Positions 34,339-47,998 of a stretch of DNA of 64,000 bases are shown piece after piece (the stretch's first letter is position 1; the number at the start of each line of letters is the position of its first letter). Origin of the DNA: Diadophis punctatus similis (taxonomy: Eukaryota; Chordata; Lepidosauria; Squamata; Dipsadidae); the NCBI GenBank assembly GCA_023053685.1, contig JALIGW010000003.1, forward strand, positions 138,257,126 to 138,321,125, in the 5' to 3' direction. Under the pieces are notes generated by a model, which saw only the letters and a list, made by a program, of their open reading frames with translations, was not told the DNA's origin and ran no database searches. The translations under genes were made by a program, and so were the position numbers.

Positions 34339-34587
34339 GAACACAACAGGGGTAGGTTCTGAATTTTTTTTACTACTGGTTCTGTGGGTGTGGCTTATTT
34401 TGTGGGTGTGGTTTCATGGTCATGTGACTGGGCAGGTGTGGCTTCATGGACATGTGACTGGGTGGGCGTGGCTAGGTGGTCACGATCCTAGTTCCCCCTA
34501 CGAGGATTCCTGCATCCAGACCTTTTGCAATCCCCCAAAGGAAATCAGATTCCATACTGCTCTGAACCCTTAAGGCAAACCAAATAC

Positions 34588-34925
34588 AAGTGGTCCTCGC
34601 TTAATGGCCAGTTGCTTAGCAAGTGTTAAAAATTATGACTGACCTCCTCAGAGCTACTTGACCTGTTTTTGGAGTTTTCACAGCCATATGCATGCACATA
34701 CGTGCACACACGCATGCGCAGACACACACACACACACACACACATTTATGACCAGTTACAACATCCCACACAGTCATGTGACTGAGGTTTTCTATGTTTT
34801 TTGCCAGTTCCCAACAATCCCTTGTGGTTTCCAGTTAAAAATGCCCATAGGGGAAAATGGACTTGTTTAACAACCAGTGTTCGCTTAATGACCACAAGGT
34901 TTACTTAATGACCATGGTGTTTGCC
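34588..34925. repeat. 'gtcctcgcttaatg' MITE-like segment with (CA)n
   Basis: 'caagtggtcctcgcttaatg' at the left and 'cgcttaatgaccacaagg' and 'ttaatgaccatgg' at the right recall the TA-type MITEs. A (CA)n run lies at 34718-34744. Confidence 0.45.
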
Positions 34926-34979
34926 TAACCCAGGGTTCTGCAGCCTTAAACACTCAAAGAGCCATTTTTCTATTTTCTT

Positions 34980-35228
34980 TTAAACAGGTACCCCCCCTCT
35001 TTCTTTCTCCCTCTCTTTCTGCCCTCTCTCCCTCTCATCTTTCTCTCATCTCCTCTCACTCCTCTTTCATCTCCCTTTTTCTTCCTCCCCCCCCTCTGTC
35101 TCATCTCTCCCTCTCATCTTTCTCCCTTTTTCTCTCTCATGTTTCTCTTTCCTCTCTCCCTCCCTCCATCATTTTCTCATTTCTTTCTCTTTCTCTTTTC
35201 CTCCCCTTTCCTCTCTCTCCTCTCTTTC
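34980..35228 (+). repeat. Pyrimidine (CT-rich) tract
   Basis: About 250 bp of C and T runs in the form of CTCT, CCCT and TTTC clusters. Low complexity. Confidence 0.9.
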
Positions 35229-35419
35229 GCACGCGCACGCATATCCGCACACAAGCCGATACCCTCCTGCACTGGGATCACAGCGGCAGGGATGGTGGCG
35301 ACTCCTCTTGCTGCCACCACTGTGCACTGAGGTGAGTAGCCGGCTGTGCTGCGCAGGAGAGGCGGAGCTCTTCCCTCTCTGCATCCGGCGGTAACAGCAG
35401 CTGCTCTTCCCCATTCCCC

Positions 35420-35514
35420 TCCTCGGCCCCAGCCATGCATTTTCAAGCCCAGGCTGCTTGGAATAAAAAGCTATTGCAATAGCCCAGGCTTGAAAATGCA
35501 TGGCTGGGGCCAAG
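35420..35514. repeat. Inverted repeat with ~35-bp arms
   Basis: The arm 'agccatgcattttcaagccc' (35431 onward) recurs inverted at 35480-35514 ('ggcttgaaaatgcatggct'), with about 25 bp between. Confidence 0.85.
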
Positions 35515-35996
35515 GAGCAGTCCTCTTCCTTAACAAGCTCCAAAACTGCTCCAAACGTCGGTTCCTCATGGGCGCTGGCATGCCTTCCCTTCTGCCACCA
35601 GCCGTGGGAGGAAGGTAAGGTTGCCAGCCCAGTGGGGATGGTGGGGGGCCCGCGGCAAGCCCCGGGGATGGGACGGGGGGCTAGTGTGACCGCGACTTAC
35701 CTGTAGGCAGGAGGAGGCAGCTCAGTTGGGGTGCAGTGCTGAAAAATTTAAAAAATTCTTTAAAACCCCCCAAAAACAAGATGGTGACGCACGCGCAGTG
35801 CCAGAAACTCAGCTTCTGTACATGTGCAGAAGAAAAAATCCCGGATTTTAAAAAAAAATCCCCAAAAAAGATGGCAGGGTCCACAGACCGGCACCGACAG
35901 AACTGGTTCCGTGACATCATCGTGACATCACCAGCGGGTTGCTACCGGTTCGGCTGAACCGGTCCAAACCGGGAGGAACCCACCTCTGGAACACAC

Positions 35997-38456
35997 CAAC
36001 ATTTTCATTTAGTCCTTCCTATATCCATCTAGACATTTTGACCTATAAATCCAAATACCTCCAGGTAGCATGGCTAATGGTCTATAAATGAAAACATCTG
36101 GAGGAACTCATATTGACGTAGTCAGGAGTGATGTAGTCCAGTGCAAACAATATCCTGTTTAATATTTTTTGGGAAGCTCTCAGGCATATGATAGTCAGTT
36201 CCTTCTCATCCAATTGGACACTCAAAAGTATGTACTTTTCTGATCTCACTGTCTGCTTGATACGAGATTATGAATTATACAATAGCATATCTGTTTAGGG
36301 CTTAATATGAAAAATGAATGAAACTATTATGGTTTAGAGCCATGGTTTAATGTTATATCTTTATATAACCAATAGTTTATTAAATCTCATGGTTAAACTA
36401 CAATTTATTGAAGGGACTCTCAACCTCTTTGAGATGTGAGTACACATCATGGGTGCTCTCATAAAGTGACTCATGGTAATAAACATTTTGTGAAACTGAT
36501 TATCTATGAACGTCTGTAGCTCTCCCTTTCTCTATTTTTTTTTTCATCAAATGGACAGATTTTGAAACAAAGCAGCTGCAATCTACCACTGCCCTTCATT
36601 TTTATTTTATTTTTTAATAACATTTAGGACCATTGGGAATATAAAGATAGCTTGGAAATAAAAATTATGTTGGAGAGTGATGTTCTGTTTTGTATTATGC
36701 TACCTTCTCAATTTTTTAAATCAAGTTTTTTTTTAAGAATATAGAAAAGTCCAGTATTATATAGCAGACTTCCAGGAGGGAATCTGCAAGCAAATTAGCA
36801 CATCTGGACACCATACTGGAGATTTTAGGTTTATTGCAATATACAAATGCAGCCAGAGGATATGTTCACAAATTACATCAAAACTAAAAATAAACTCCAT
36901 TATGGCTTAACATAGTAATTGTAGTAATCCTCTATTGAATGAGTAAATAAAAGAGATCTGAATATCTCCATTGCACCTCCTATAAAAGTAACAATGTAGA
37001 GGGAAAGTATAAAATATTAAAATGCAAGGAGAAATACCGCTAATTACATAATAAGTAAGGAAACACCCAAGCTGGCTTGTATATGAATGAGTCACTTGAT
37101 ATATTATGCACAGAGAAAAGGTGTAAGCTGAAATAGTGCCAAATAAGCCAAAGATATTGACTTCTTTTTAAAAACTTCTGAAGCAGCTGAAAAGAAAATA
37201 TTTCTGCCTCTATTCAGTTGATAAAAAATAAACAACCTACTCTGCCTTGCCACAACACTTTTATCTTTCTTAGAGGAATACAGGCACACCAACTGTACCA
37301 ACTTACATATTACAGTATAATAAAGATTACAGAAAACGTTTTCGGTTGAAATGTTTAATTAAATATCAGAAAAATACATTTGTGTTCCTTTTTAGTAAAG
37401 AAATACAGTGGGAAAAGTTTGGTCGGTTTGATTTATATTGAATAAAAAGTAAAATATTAAAGTTATTTCAATGTATTTAGTTATTTCAATGTATACTTTC
37501 AAAGAATATCAGCTATGAATCCAAATGCTTCTATATCTCCAATACAGGCTCCACCTTTTCTTTTTATCAAAAGCCATGTCGGAGGAATCCTTGAATTTCC
37601 GAAACAGCCCTCAATGTCATAAAGAGCTTTAAAAGTCCCAGAACAAGTATATATCACTCTTCCAAGAGAAATGCTATAATGATAAAAGTGAGGTTTACAC
37701 AATCACTTTGTCTTTCAAAAAATTCATTTGTTTTATTGTGTTTTCTATAGTCTCTGAACTCTTTTATCAGGACTCAAAACTACATTTGCAAGCAAAGACT
37801 TCAATTCATCTACATATGACTTAGATCCTAAGTTACTGATTCTCCTGCTGGTATTATCACACTGTGCACTAAACTCATTTGCATTTAACCTGTTTCTGCC
37901 ATTCATTAATCTCTGTGTAAGATGATGAACTAAAGACTATAATTTATTATTATTGCTTTAAACAGGTTCCACAAGACCAAAATAAATCTTGGTTTAAGCC
38001 TGTTTTTCTATCCCACAAAGTTCAGCTAACATTACCCATGTAGATGTCCTATTAAGATATCCCTGCCTGGTGAGATTCCTGATCATACAAAGGGAAAAGC
38101 AAGCTCTCCTTTGTGTTGGAATTTAATCAGGCAACATTTGGTCTTTCATTTGCAGTGATAATATACCAAAACCTGAAGCAAAATTTGACTCTCATTTCTT
38201 TTTTCCCCACCACTATAGTGATAAAACATCCTAGTCAAAAAGGTTTTGTCCAACATCAGATAAATTCATACACGCTGAAATTCACTAGCAGGCAAAAAAG
38301 GAAAAAGCCCAACATTTAGTATAATCAGTTGAAACAATAGTCCCTTCTTACATCATTTGTAAGTAAATTCTACTAATTTCAACAAGACTTATTTCAGAAC
38401 TAGAGCTACTAGGTCTGGATTGTAAAATTACAGATGACCACTAAGAGGCAGGAAGG
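35997..38456. other. Unassigned AT-rich DNA
   Basis: No repeat ends, exons or RNA genes recognised. Confidence 0.45.
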
Positions 38457-38464
38457 AGCTGGAG

Positions 38465-38603
38465 CAGTAGTGGGTTCTAAAACCCATCACTACCGGTTCG
38501 TGTGCGTGCTTGCGCACTTGCACAATGCTTCCCGGGCGGGTGGGCGGAGCGCCGCCGCTACCAGTTCATCAAACCGGGCCAAACCGGGAGCAACCCACCG
38601 CTG
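38465..38603. mobile_element. Short hAT MITE, B-like
   Basis: Ends CAGTAGTGGGTTCTAAAAC and '...gggagcaacccaccgctg', with perfect AGCTGGAG flanks (38457-38464 and 38604-38611). 139 bp, GC-rich interior. Confidence 0.9.
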
Positions 38604-38611
38604 AGCTGGAG

Positions 38612-40815
38612 TCTTCTGGACTTTTTTTGATACCAGCTAAGGTTCATCTGGATTTTTGCAGCACTAGTCAGGAAGCCTTATTTACAACACACACTATGAT
38701 TTACTGATGTAACCTTAGGGCTACACTGTAAATCATTAAATAAGAACTTGGCCAATATTTCAGTTGTGTTTGCATGATTTCCACTATTAACGTTGCTAAA
38801 ATATTTGTAAAAACAAGCTCAGGTGGGTCCTTTCTGCTGAAAAGAGTGGGGCAGGTAGAAATGGCTTCTTGGTGATAATGGAGTTAAATCATCACTTAGG
38901 TTTTGCAGAAATCACGAACTGTAATAAATCTTGAGGACAATTCTTAATTCTGTTTTTCTGATATTCCATATATCCATTGTGGAATTGGATGGCACAGTAA
39001 GCCACAAATATTAAGGAGCCATACATAAGGTAAAATGTTGCTAAACACATGCTAATTAACTCGAGTTTTAAGTGTTGTGTTAAGTTAAACACTTAACTTT
39101 AACCTTAAGTGTTGTGAGAACACAGCCTCTGGATCACAAAAGCTATTTTAACGGACTTAGATTTTGGTTTGGTGGTATACCATTATGATTGATAAAACAT
39201 GGATTATGATTTAATCCAATGTGTGAACCCAAACTATGGTTTATGCAATAAACCATGTGTATAACAAATCATTAGACTTCCAAAGAGAAAAATAATATTC
39301 AGATGACTCTGAACATAAATTCTGAAAAATAATCTTCAGACAACAAATACAATGTACATTCCCTCCTAATTAAGAATTCATATCATTTGTTGTAATTATT
39401 AGCTAAACAAAAACATACTTAACAAGTCATGGATCTGTTAAACCATCTTCAAAACAATCAGAATGGATCACTTATCTGAGTCAGATTTTCTAGCAAAATA
39501 TGGCTCAAATTTCCTGATACAAATATCAGCATCCTATTTTTTTTTTCATCCACCATAGTTCAACAAAGTTAATTGTCTTGGCACATACCCCGGGGTTGTT
39601 TGCTATTCTTCTTAGCACAAAGCCTATACTTCCAGAGCCAAACTCAATAAATGAAGTAACTCAGAACCAAATATATAAAAATCTTTATTATAACTGTCAA
39701 TCTCTTAATAGATTTAAGTTCCAAATTGTTCAACTCTTCCACAAACATATAACCCTACAAAATAGCAGTTCTTAGGCAAAATACGTGCACTTAAGTGCAT
39801 TTAAACCACTCATGCAATGTACAACTAAATAGAACGCAGATTTTTATTCAATTTTTATTTTTATAACAAACAGGTATTGCTAGTAAATGCCTACCATTCT
39901 CAAGGCTCCAGACAAAAAATTAAGTTCATGTTTGAACTTCTGATTACTTAAGAAAACAGAATGGGGAAACACTCTATCTTTGTAAATTAGAAGATGTAAG
40001 CTAAGTTTATTTTTAATCAGATGTTTAGATGTTTACATTTCAGTAAAAACAGTAGGATTTACTTCCAAATAAGCATGCTTAAGTATGAGCTGCACATCTT
40101 TAAATACATTTTAAAAGCCTACATTATGTTAGAATGCCTGCAAGGTTTATTGAAATTCTATCTATTTTATTTATAGTCAACCTTCAGTGTCAGATCACAG
40201 CCTATCCAGTCCTACAATCTGTTTTTCATATACATATTTTAACATACAGGATGTTCATAGTAAGAACTAAAGTAATAATAAGCAGAGGAAAATGATACTA
40301 GAAATATATAGAAAAATCAATATTTTTGATTTTGGGGATATTTAAATCTCAGAAATCTAATCTATAGGATCTAAAATGCTTTGGAAGAAAGAAATGTTTT
40401 CATTTAATACTCAGAAGATCCTGACTTAAAATCCAGTATATCTGGGAAACATAACCAAAGGCCAATACACTGGGACATAGCATCTTCACCTGCCAACCTG
40501 CAGACATTTCTTGCTTTTTGAGAATTTCCAAGGTAGTGAGCCATTTCATAAATCCATTAGTTTGGCATGCTTGCAATTTCAACTCTCCATGCAAAATTAA
40601 TGATTTTGTCATTGTTAACATCCACAAAGAACAGCACTGTATCAAATTGCCACGCTACAGGAGTACATAGTCAGTGTGGACCACACCATTACTTGATAAT
40701 AGCTTTTTCCCATCTAGCACCCTTAGAAACTCTCATTTGGGCATTTGCTTGAACCTGTATGGATATGAAAGTCAATAAAGATTGAAGCTCTACCCTAATT
40801 TCCATGTGTCAGACT
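38612..40815. other. Unassigned AT-rich DNA
   Basis: No recognised feature. There is a short inverted 'cttaac' cluster near 39070-39110. Confidence 0.45.
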
Positions 40816-40823
40816 CTCTAGGT

Positions 40824-40951
40824 CAGGGGTGTCAAGCTTGTGTTGTCACGTTGTCGTCACATTGTCGTCACGTGACATATCGCTAAACCGGGTGTGGGCA
40901 TGGCCAGCGCATGACACATCCGGCCCGCGGGCTGTGAGTTTGACAGCCCTG
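40824..40951. mobile_element. Short hAT MITE of the 'gtcaaactc' family
   Basis: Ends CAGGGGTGTCAAGCTTG and 'gtgagtttgacagccctg', with perfect CTCTAGGT flanks (40816-40823 and 40952-40959). Confidence 0.9.
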
Positions 40952-40959
40952 CTCTAGGT

Positions 40960-42483
40960 AGATCAGACCCTGAAATCAATTCCAACACAAGGCTAAAACT
41001 CCTTTTGTTGAGATTGGCTACAATAACAGAACCTTGCAACTGATTGTGCTGTACCTTCCCCTCCCTCTTATGGCTTAGTGAATTAGGGAGGTATTTTCAT
41101 GAGCCTCTTATTTGGATGATTTGGACTTTAGTCCCTTTTGCCCAAGCAAAAAGGGACTGAAGGCCTCTCTACATCATGTCAGGGCATATAAAGAACCATT
41201 TTGCTTGCTTTTGCTTGAAGATAAGCACAGCTTTCTTTCCCCGTTGTGCAACACTAATAAATCAGGATGCAATGATTATCTATAGCAATTAAATTTGCGA
41301 TGTGACTTTAGTCAGCCTAGCCAACCTCACAGGGTTAATGTTGTGGGAAAAGCAGCAAAAATGCTTTATGCGGCACGTGGATCTCCTATGAGGCTAGACT
41401 AGCAATATAACACATAAATAAATGAAAGAAACTAAATCCATGAGATAAACAAAATATACATAGGCTAGCTTTTAAATTTTAAATTTTAGGTATATAAAAT
41501 TCTGAATAGCTCTTAACAAAATTTAGTCAAGTTCTTGGTCAAACTAATGGCTCTCTTTGTCCTACTCATGATGTCACTGTCACAATTTATGGACCTGGCT
41601 GTGTGTGGCAATGCTTGCCCTTGCATTATAGATAATTTTCAGATAACTAAAGGCCAGGAACTATTAGCTTTCCCAGAGTTTCATAAGGAAATCATGAAAT
41701 CAAGTTAAACTTTCCCATGTCTAAAGTCTCTTGGGTGGTACACTAGTTTCTCTATTGCAACCACACTGTATGACAGAGCTGGTTAAAGAAAAAACACCCC
41801 CCAGCATTTTTCACTTCCTTGTAATATTCTCTACCAGAACTCCAATGGTAGTAAGTTGTTTCTTATCCATGAGCTGAGAAAAGGGACACTTGAGAATTAC
41901 CATAAGTCATCTCTGAAAAGTATTTCTCATGCATCCATGCAACTAAGCTTGCATCAGAGGTGTATAAGAAATAGCAGCAATTTCAAAGGCTTCAATTACT
42001 CTCCTGAGCAAAGTCACAACTTCACCAGGATATGATACAAACGGAGGGCCATGCTCCCTTGGGAAAATCAGAAATCCCAAACAGAGATTCAGCACCAACC
42101 TAAATGCAATTAGCCCTTCAAGCTTCCCAACAGACAAGAGTGACATGCAGTTGCTGCCGGCACTAACCGGCAGACCCTGACATAAATCCCTATCCATTCC
42201 TCACCAGTTTTTTTTTTCCCACCAACAAAACACCAATGCCACAAGCATGTGATTATTTAGAGGATTAAATAAACTTGTGAACCTTTTCTGATCCGTGCAA
42301 TCCATAATTCAATTGCTATCCACATAACTGTGATAGTTATCTGGGGACTAGGTTAGATTAAGTAGTCAGGATGATAGGATATTCATACTTACGAATTTAT
42401 TGTCCTCTGATAGCAATTTGCCATCTTGCACACTAATCATTTCCTTCAACAGAATCGGGAGCTGATACCTATAGAACATTGTC
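40960..42483. other. Unassigned AT-rich DNA
   Basis: A short perfect-looking hairpin lies at about 41132-41160 (agtcccttttgcccaagc...). Otherwise nothing recognised. Confidence 0.45.
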
Positions 42484-42491
42484 CTTCACAC

Positions 42492-42832
42492 CAGTGGTGG
42501 AATTCAATTTTTTTTTACTACCGGTTCTGTGTGCGTGTCTTGGTGGGCGTGGTGTTGCTCACTGGCCATGGCTTGGTGGGCGTGGCAGGGGAAGGATAAT
42601 GTAAAATCTCCATTCTCTCCCCACTCCAGGGAAGGTTATTGCAAAATCCCCATTTCCTCCCGATCAGCTGGGACTTGGGAGGCAGAGAATAGATGGGGCC
42701 AGGGCCAGTCAGAGGTGGTATTTACCGGTTCTCCGAACCACTCAAAATTTCAGCTACCGGTTGTCCGGACTACTCAAAATTTTTGCTACCGGTTCTCCAG
42801 AACTGGTCAGAACCTGCTGAAATCCACCTCTG
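42492..42832 (+). mobile_element. hAT element family A, complete non-autonomous copy
   Basis: Starts CAGTGGTGGAATTCAATTTT and ends 'cctgctgaaatccacctctg'. Flanks CTTCACAC and CTTCACGC agree at 7 of 8. Three 'ctaccggtt' phrases lie in the interior. Confidence 0.88.
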
Positions 42833-42840
42833 CTTCACGC

Positions 42841-45420
42841 ATAAAAATGTAAAACTCAGTGATTTGGGAATCCTTTTAGTCCTGGTTCATGAAACATGCT
42901 TCCAGAAACTGCCAAACTGTCCCTGGAACACCCTCATTTAAAGGAGGATCAGGATGGTCCAGAGGCAGAAATGTGGAGTTCCTAAGAACATTGTTTTTCT
43001 TAAATCTCCAAATTCTATATAACTCTAGTGAGATATAAAAAGAGATTGATATTTCAAATTCATCTAAACTATGTCCCATTGAGCACAGTAGGTTATACTT
43101 TAAGTACCATTAATGGTGCAGAAATTCTTTTTGAGGATTTACAAAACTCTTTGGAGAATATTAAAACTCACCAAATTTTGGATATTTAATTGAATATACA
43201 GTATATCCACTGTGTACTGAAAGCATAACTGGAAATTATCATGGAATTATGAAAAAGTGCAATCCATGTTTTACCATTACAGAAACATAAGTCCTGGACA
43301 ATTTCATTAGAAAAAAAATAGTGACTATTACTAATCTTCTTTGTTAGAGGCTTCCCCTTAGGCGTCAATTAAATATTAATTAACTACTGTACTTTTCAAA
43401 TAATTGTTTAGCATATCAAATATGGCTAATATTTAATTTGTTATTCAATCCCTCATAATGTTTTATGACATGTTCCTGAAATTATTTGTTTTTTATGCGT
43501 ATATTCTTTGACTAGTACCGAGTTTAATCCCATTTTATCCTCAATATTATGAAAGAGACTGAGTTAAGTGGGGAAAGTGTAATTGCTGCAAGACCACTTT
43601 AAAAATTTAGAATTTTTTAGCCAAATCATCTAACACGATCCTTAAGAAATGTATGCACGCAACGTTTCATTTGTTTTTGGGAAAGTTATAGCAATTCCCA
43701 GAAAGCTGTGGATCAGTTCCTTCAGAGGGTGAGCTGCTGAATTTTAGCCCCCCCCCCAGTGCTTCCAAGAACCCTTAAGGGGAAAAAATAATGTAATTAT
43801 ATAAATGTGAATTGTGATAAAGTGAGAATGGTTGCACAATTAGTACGGTCTTCCTACCCCAACCGATTTTATTCCACAATATATAAAATAAGCTTGACCA
43901 CACTTAAACAAATAGCTCAGATGCCAACCCAAGCAAAACCATTCTATTCAGCCAAAGATTAAATGACTAAAGAATATAGCCTAGCTCCATCAAAAATATA
44001 TTCCAAAACAACTTAGGAGCCACATGACAAACTTTTTAATTAGGAAAAAAAAAGAATGCTTGTATACACGTTACAACCCAAGTTACGTTAGTGCAGGCTT
44101 TCTGATACTTGAATTATACTTTAAATCAAATTTCCTCCTCAAGAAAGTTTCATTGGGGGAGGATATTTACTATTATATGATATTCAAAGATCACATTTTA
44201 ATAAATAGATTTCCCCCTCCCAAGTATTATTATTTCAGTTATCCCGCCCTATTACAAAATATAGGAGCAGCTTACAGCACTGTTTATTAAGATATATAAA
44301 ACATCACACAAACTCCATGCCAACTATATAGATCAATATATAATTCCCAACTATTTAGAACAAGACTACTATTTGTGCCTGTGGTAATAACTACAATTTC
44401 ATTTAAAATGCATACTAACATTAAAAACAGGAATTATGTAACAACTTTCAAAGTCTCTGGATGAGTTGTGGCACTCTCTGCATAGCTGTGCTTTCCAATT
44501 TCTGCATCAGCAGGAAACATGAGTTTTCATTTGATAAAGCAATTTAAGTATATTCTAGCATCATCTCCCAACATTATTAGTCCCCAATATATCATATTTC
44601 CAGTTTCAAACCTATACTTGATATCAACTTCACAGTATAAAGTACAATCCAACCAGCAACAAAAACAATACATTAATTCTACAAACATTAATTTTCCCCA
44701 TCACTAAATTCTTCCACTGAGAGAGTAACCAGATGACTGCATATGCTCAATTTGCAAACTGGTTACACAAGAATATTATGACATTTTATAGGCAGGGTTG
44801 CAATCTAGTTTACATATAAGTCCAATCATATGTGGACAATATGTTCTCTGAGTACTTCTGACATCAAATTCCTCAGCCATTACTTCTTGATGAAAAAAGT
44901 TTCTTCCAACTGCTCTTAACAAAAACACTTTTCCTTTTGACTCAAAACAGCAATTTTCAGGGCAATTGTGGTCTTGTAATTTTGAACAAAATATTAAGCA
45001 TTTGTGAAAAGATGGAATCAGAACAAAACAGATTACTGAGGAGAAAGGCTTCAATTGAGGCCAAAACCATGCAAGAAAAGAGAACATAATTAACAGGTGT
45101 GGCCATCCTTGGGATCCAAATATACCTCATTAAATTTCAGACAATACATTTAACTACAATTAAAACGTATTACAAATTTCTCTTCTTTGTGGCTTCATTT
45201 GTGACATAACGATCCCATGTATTTATCAGGCGGCATCAGATGTGTGTCAACTCTTAGCAATTACTACACGAACCTTATTTCTCTAATCAGGATGATCTGT
45301 TCTCGTTTTAGCCTAGTGAACTATGCAAACCCATCCCAAATGTTCCATTGTGCTACACATATTACACACACACAGAAAGCCCACAGTTAAATTGAGTGGA
45401 TCATATATAATGCAGGGCAC
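42841..45420. other. Unassigned AT-rich DNA
   Basis: No exons or repeat ends recognised. A C run lies near 43751. Confidence 0.45.
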
Positions 45421-45689
45421 CAGGAAAAAAAGAGAGAGACAAGCTCATTTTTAAGTACCAGAACACACTTTATATGCAAGGACACGGGAAATGTGTCGAC
45501 TACGTTTTTGCAAACCAACTGGGGCATACAGAAAAGCAATCATCTTTCTTCCTTCAGGAAAAAAGTTCCTTTCATGGTGAAGGTGTCTACAAAAGAGGAA
45601 GCAATTTAACCTGAGCAGGTCAGCCAGCCAGAAGGGCACCACTATTCCCTCGTGGGAAGGCGAGGGCGCCAAGAGGTGGAAGCAAGCAC

Positions 45690-46270
45690 ACCAGAGCTAT
45701 GCAAATACTTGCTACACCTGTCCGCCTAGCTAGCTAGAGGCCTAATCGGTACCATGCTGCACCGCCGCTTCCTTTTTCAAACAGGTAGCCCCTCTCACAA
45801 CCCGTTTCTCTCACACACGCAGTACCCAGTCTACACGACCCGCCTCGGAGTGTGACGTCACAGAAGAGTGGGCGGAGATTTGGAACTTGAGACTTAAGAT
45901 TCCATCGCGGCCAGCCAGGCCCTTCCTTTTGTGACGTCAGAAGATCAACAAAAACTTGGCCCCGACTAAATGGCCTGGAACCAAGGAACTCGCGTTGACA
46001 TTCCGCTTTAACCTGTTGCTGGCGCTGTGTGGAGGATGCATTAAACCACCACACGTAATCTAGTGCAAAGCGGCAGGAGGGTCCAAAAATAAGCAGCCAT
46101 ACTTGCGATCGCCAGTCACTGCAATGGCAGAAACAGGCCACCTAATTCCCATCCCTTCTCGCAACCTGCCCCCCTCCCCGCCTATTTTTTTTTCCAACTT
46201 GACGAACTTGTACGAAAACCGAAGACGTCGTTTTACTCCTCCAGCAGAGATCCGGAGTCACGTAAGAAGA
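45690..46270. promoter_or_regulatory. GC-rich promoter-like region with paired CRE sites
   Basis: Two palindromic cAMP-response elements, TGACGTCA, lie at 45853-45860 and 45932-45939, 79 bp apart. An octamer ATGCAAAT is at 45699-45706. CpG density is clearly higher than in the flanks. No TATA box is evident, and transcription direction cannot be decided from sequence. CREs are usually bound by CREB/ATF near start sites. Confidence 0.5.
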
Positions 46271-46372
46271 GTGACATCCCTTGTGGTTTTTTTTTTTCCT
46301 TCAGTAAACTGCGTGAGCAGAGTTGCATTGTTCACTCGTGCAGACCTAGAATAGCTGAAGACAGGTTTTTGG

Positions 46373-46399
46373 CGTGTGTGTGTGTGTGTGTGTGTGTTT
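46373..46399 (+). repeat. (GT)n microsatellite
   Basis: About 13 GT units. Confidence 0.95.
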
Positions 46400-46649
46400 T
46401 AACGCTCCACATTCCCCACCCCCTTTCTGCTTTGTTTCAGTACACGGGAACCATGCGCAGCCAGCATGTTTAATAGATTTTCGACATAAACACTCTCAAA
46501 ATACTTTCAAGTACCGTACTTTGGAATCTCAATTCCTCTGCAATGCGGTCCTATTTTTAATTCAGACTGTGATGGAAAAAAGCTTGAAATTCCCTTTTAT
46601 TAGCTGGCCTCTCTTTCTCCCAAATCCGTTTCAAAACTGCTAAAATAGT

Positions 46650-47998
46650 CCATTATGACTTTATAAAGTGTTTATTGAAAACAAAAAGGGTTTAGAAAAT
46701 GATCCATCCCCATTCCTAACACACAAGAGGCCTCACAAGATAATACAACTGTGTGTCAGTTGTAACAGTTTCGTTTAACACCTGCCTATTTTTATTCAAT
46801 ATTTCGAGTCTTTTTTTTTAAAGGTCTACAGTATATTAGTTTAATCTACTTTGTTGCTACAAACTTGGTTAATTTGCCATCCCAATCAAAATCGTACATG
46901 GAGCAAACTCAACATAACAATTTCTGTACGGTTATAAGATCATACGTTTTCAATTTTTAATATACCATTTTACTCTTAAAAGTGTTTTCTCTAAAGCATA
47001 AAAACCAGTCAAATGCAGAGCCATTTTTGCTACCAACATCACCAATGCTACCAGGCCTTGCAAGTACATTTCTGGTAACATGATGCCCAACTGGTTTGCT
47101 TTCTACTGCAAACCCAATAAAGCAAACGATCATACAGGCTAGAGTTGATAAGATTAAACATTAAACTCGCCGAAACTAGACATTAAATTTCAAGTTTACC
47201 TTATCGTATAGGTAAGATGCCTCCTCAAACCCCTACATACGTTACAACAATGATTATTTGCATACAAAGTGAAATCTGCTTGAAAAAGCAGTTTAGCTGC
47301 ATTATCAATAGCACCCCCCAGCCCCGTCTCTTTCATCTTTTAGAACTCGATTATGACTGTGTAATTTGAGATCAATACATTTATTCACTTGAGGTATCGC
47401 GACCCGAATCTGATTTCTAAACCAGTTTTTTTTTCAAATAAAAGCTTTTGAATTTCACCTCCATTCCCAACGAATAGCTAACATTTCTAGGCATTCTTTA
47501 AAGCCATCGTTAACTTGACATTCACGGACATTTCCAGAAACCAAAGAGACAAATGGTATACAGTACAACCACTTACATATTTCTTTTGAATTATATTCCT
47601 CTTGGGTCTTTCTTTGCTCATTCTGATATCCGGATTCTGATTGCAAATGGGGACAACTGCTTCATGAATTAAAAGCCGCAACCAATTTTGAGGGGGGAAT
47701 CCTTTTTTTGTTTGTTTGTTTGTTTCTTGTTTATAGTGGTTTCTTGTAATCCGATTTTCTTCGCACACAATGCAATTCTCCGTGCAATAAATCCAAAATA
47801 GGTTGGGTTGCGAGGTCAAACAGAAGAAAAATGCCAAATCCAAAGCAAACCACGAAAAAAAAATCACTTTAGAGAAACATTCATAATGGAAATTTTACAC
47901 CCTATACACAAAAAGACACCCTTGTTGTCCCCCCTTTTCTCTTTTTCAAGCCACCAAAGCGATCTGTAGGCCTGTAGTGTCCGAGATGTAGTTTACAT
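46650..47998 (-). other. Possible minus-strand terminal exon with 3' UTR
   Basis: On the minus strand a pyrimidine tract followed by CAG-like 'tttttcaag' at 47999-48007 would be a good splice acceptor. After it an open stretch continues in phase for 16 codons (VNYISDTTGLQIALVA) to TGA at 47946-47948. A long AT-rich stretch then runs to a reverse-oriented AATAAA at 46671-46676. I do not recognise the peptide and no upstream exon was identified, so this may be coincidence. Confidence 0.28.

Larger units (their letters stand above)
34347..35988. mobile_element. Compound hAT unit with an A-type and a B-type end
   Basis: The left end (caggggtaggttctgaattt, then 'actactggttctgtgggtgtgg') is family A. 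The right end (ccaaaccgggaggaacccac, then 'ctctg') is family B inverted. Flanks GAACACAA and GAACACAC match at 7 of 8, so the whole 1.64 kb may have moved as one unit. Inside are a MITE-like segment, (CA)n and pyrimidine tracts, part of another hAT ('tgcagccttaaacactcaaa') and a hairpin. Confidence 0.65.

Noticed and set aside
45734..46141. 135-codon minus-strand frame over the CRE region
   Set aside because: It covers the promoter-like motifs, lacks domain similarity and has no good start context.
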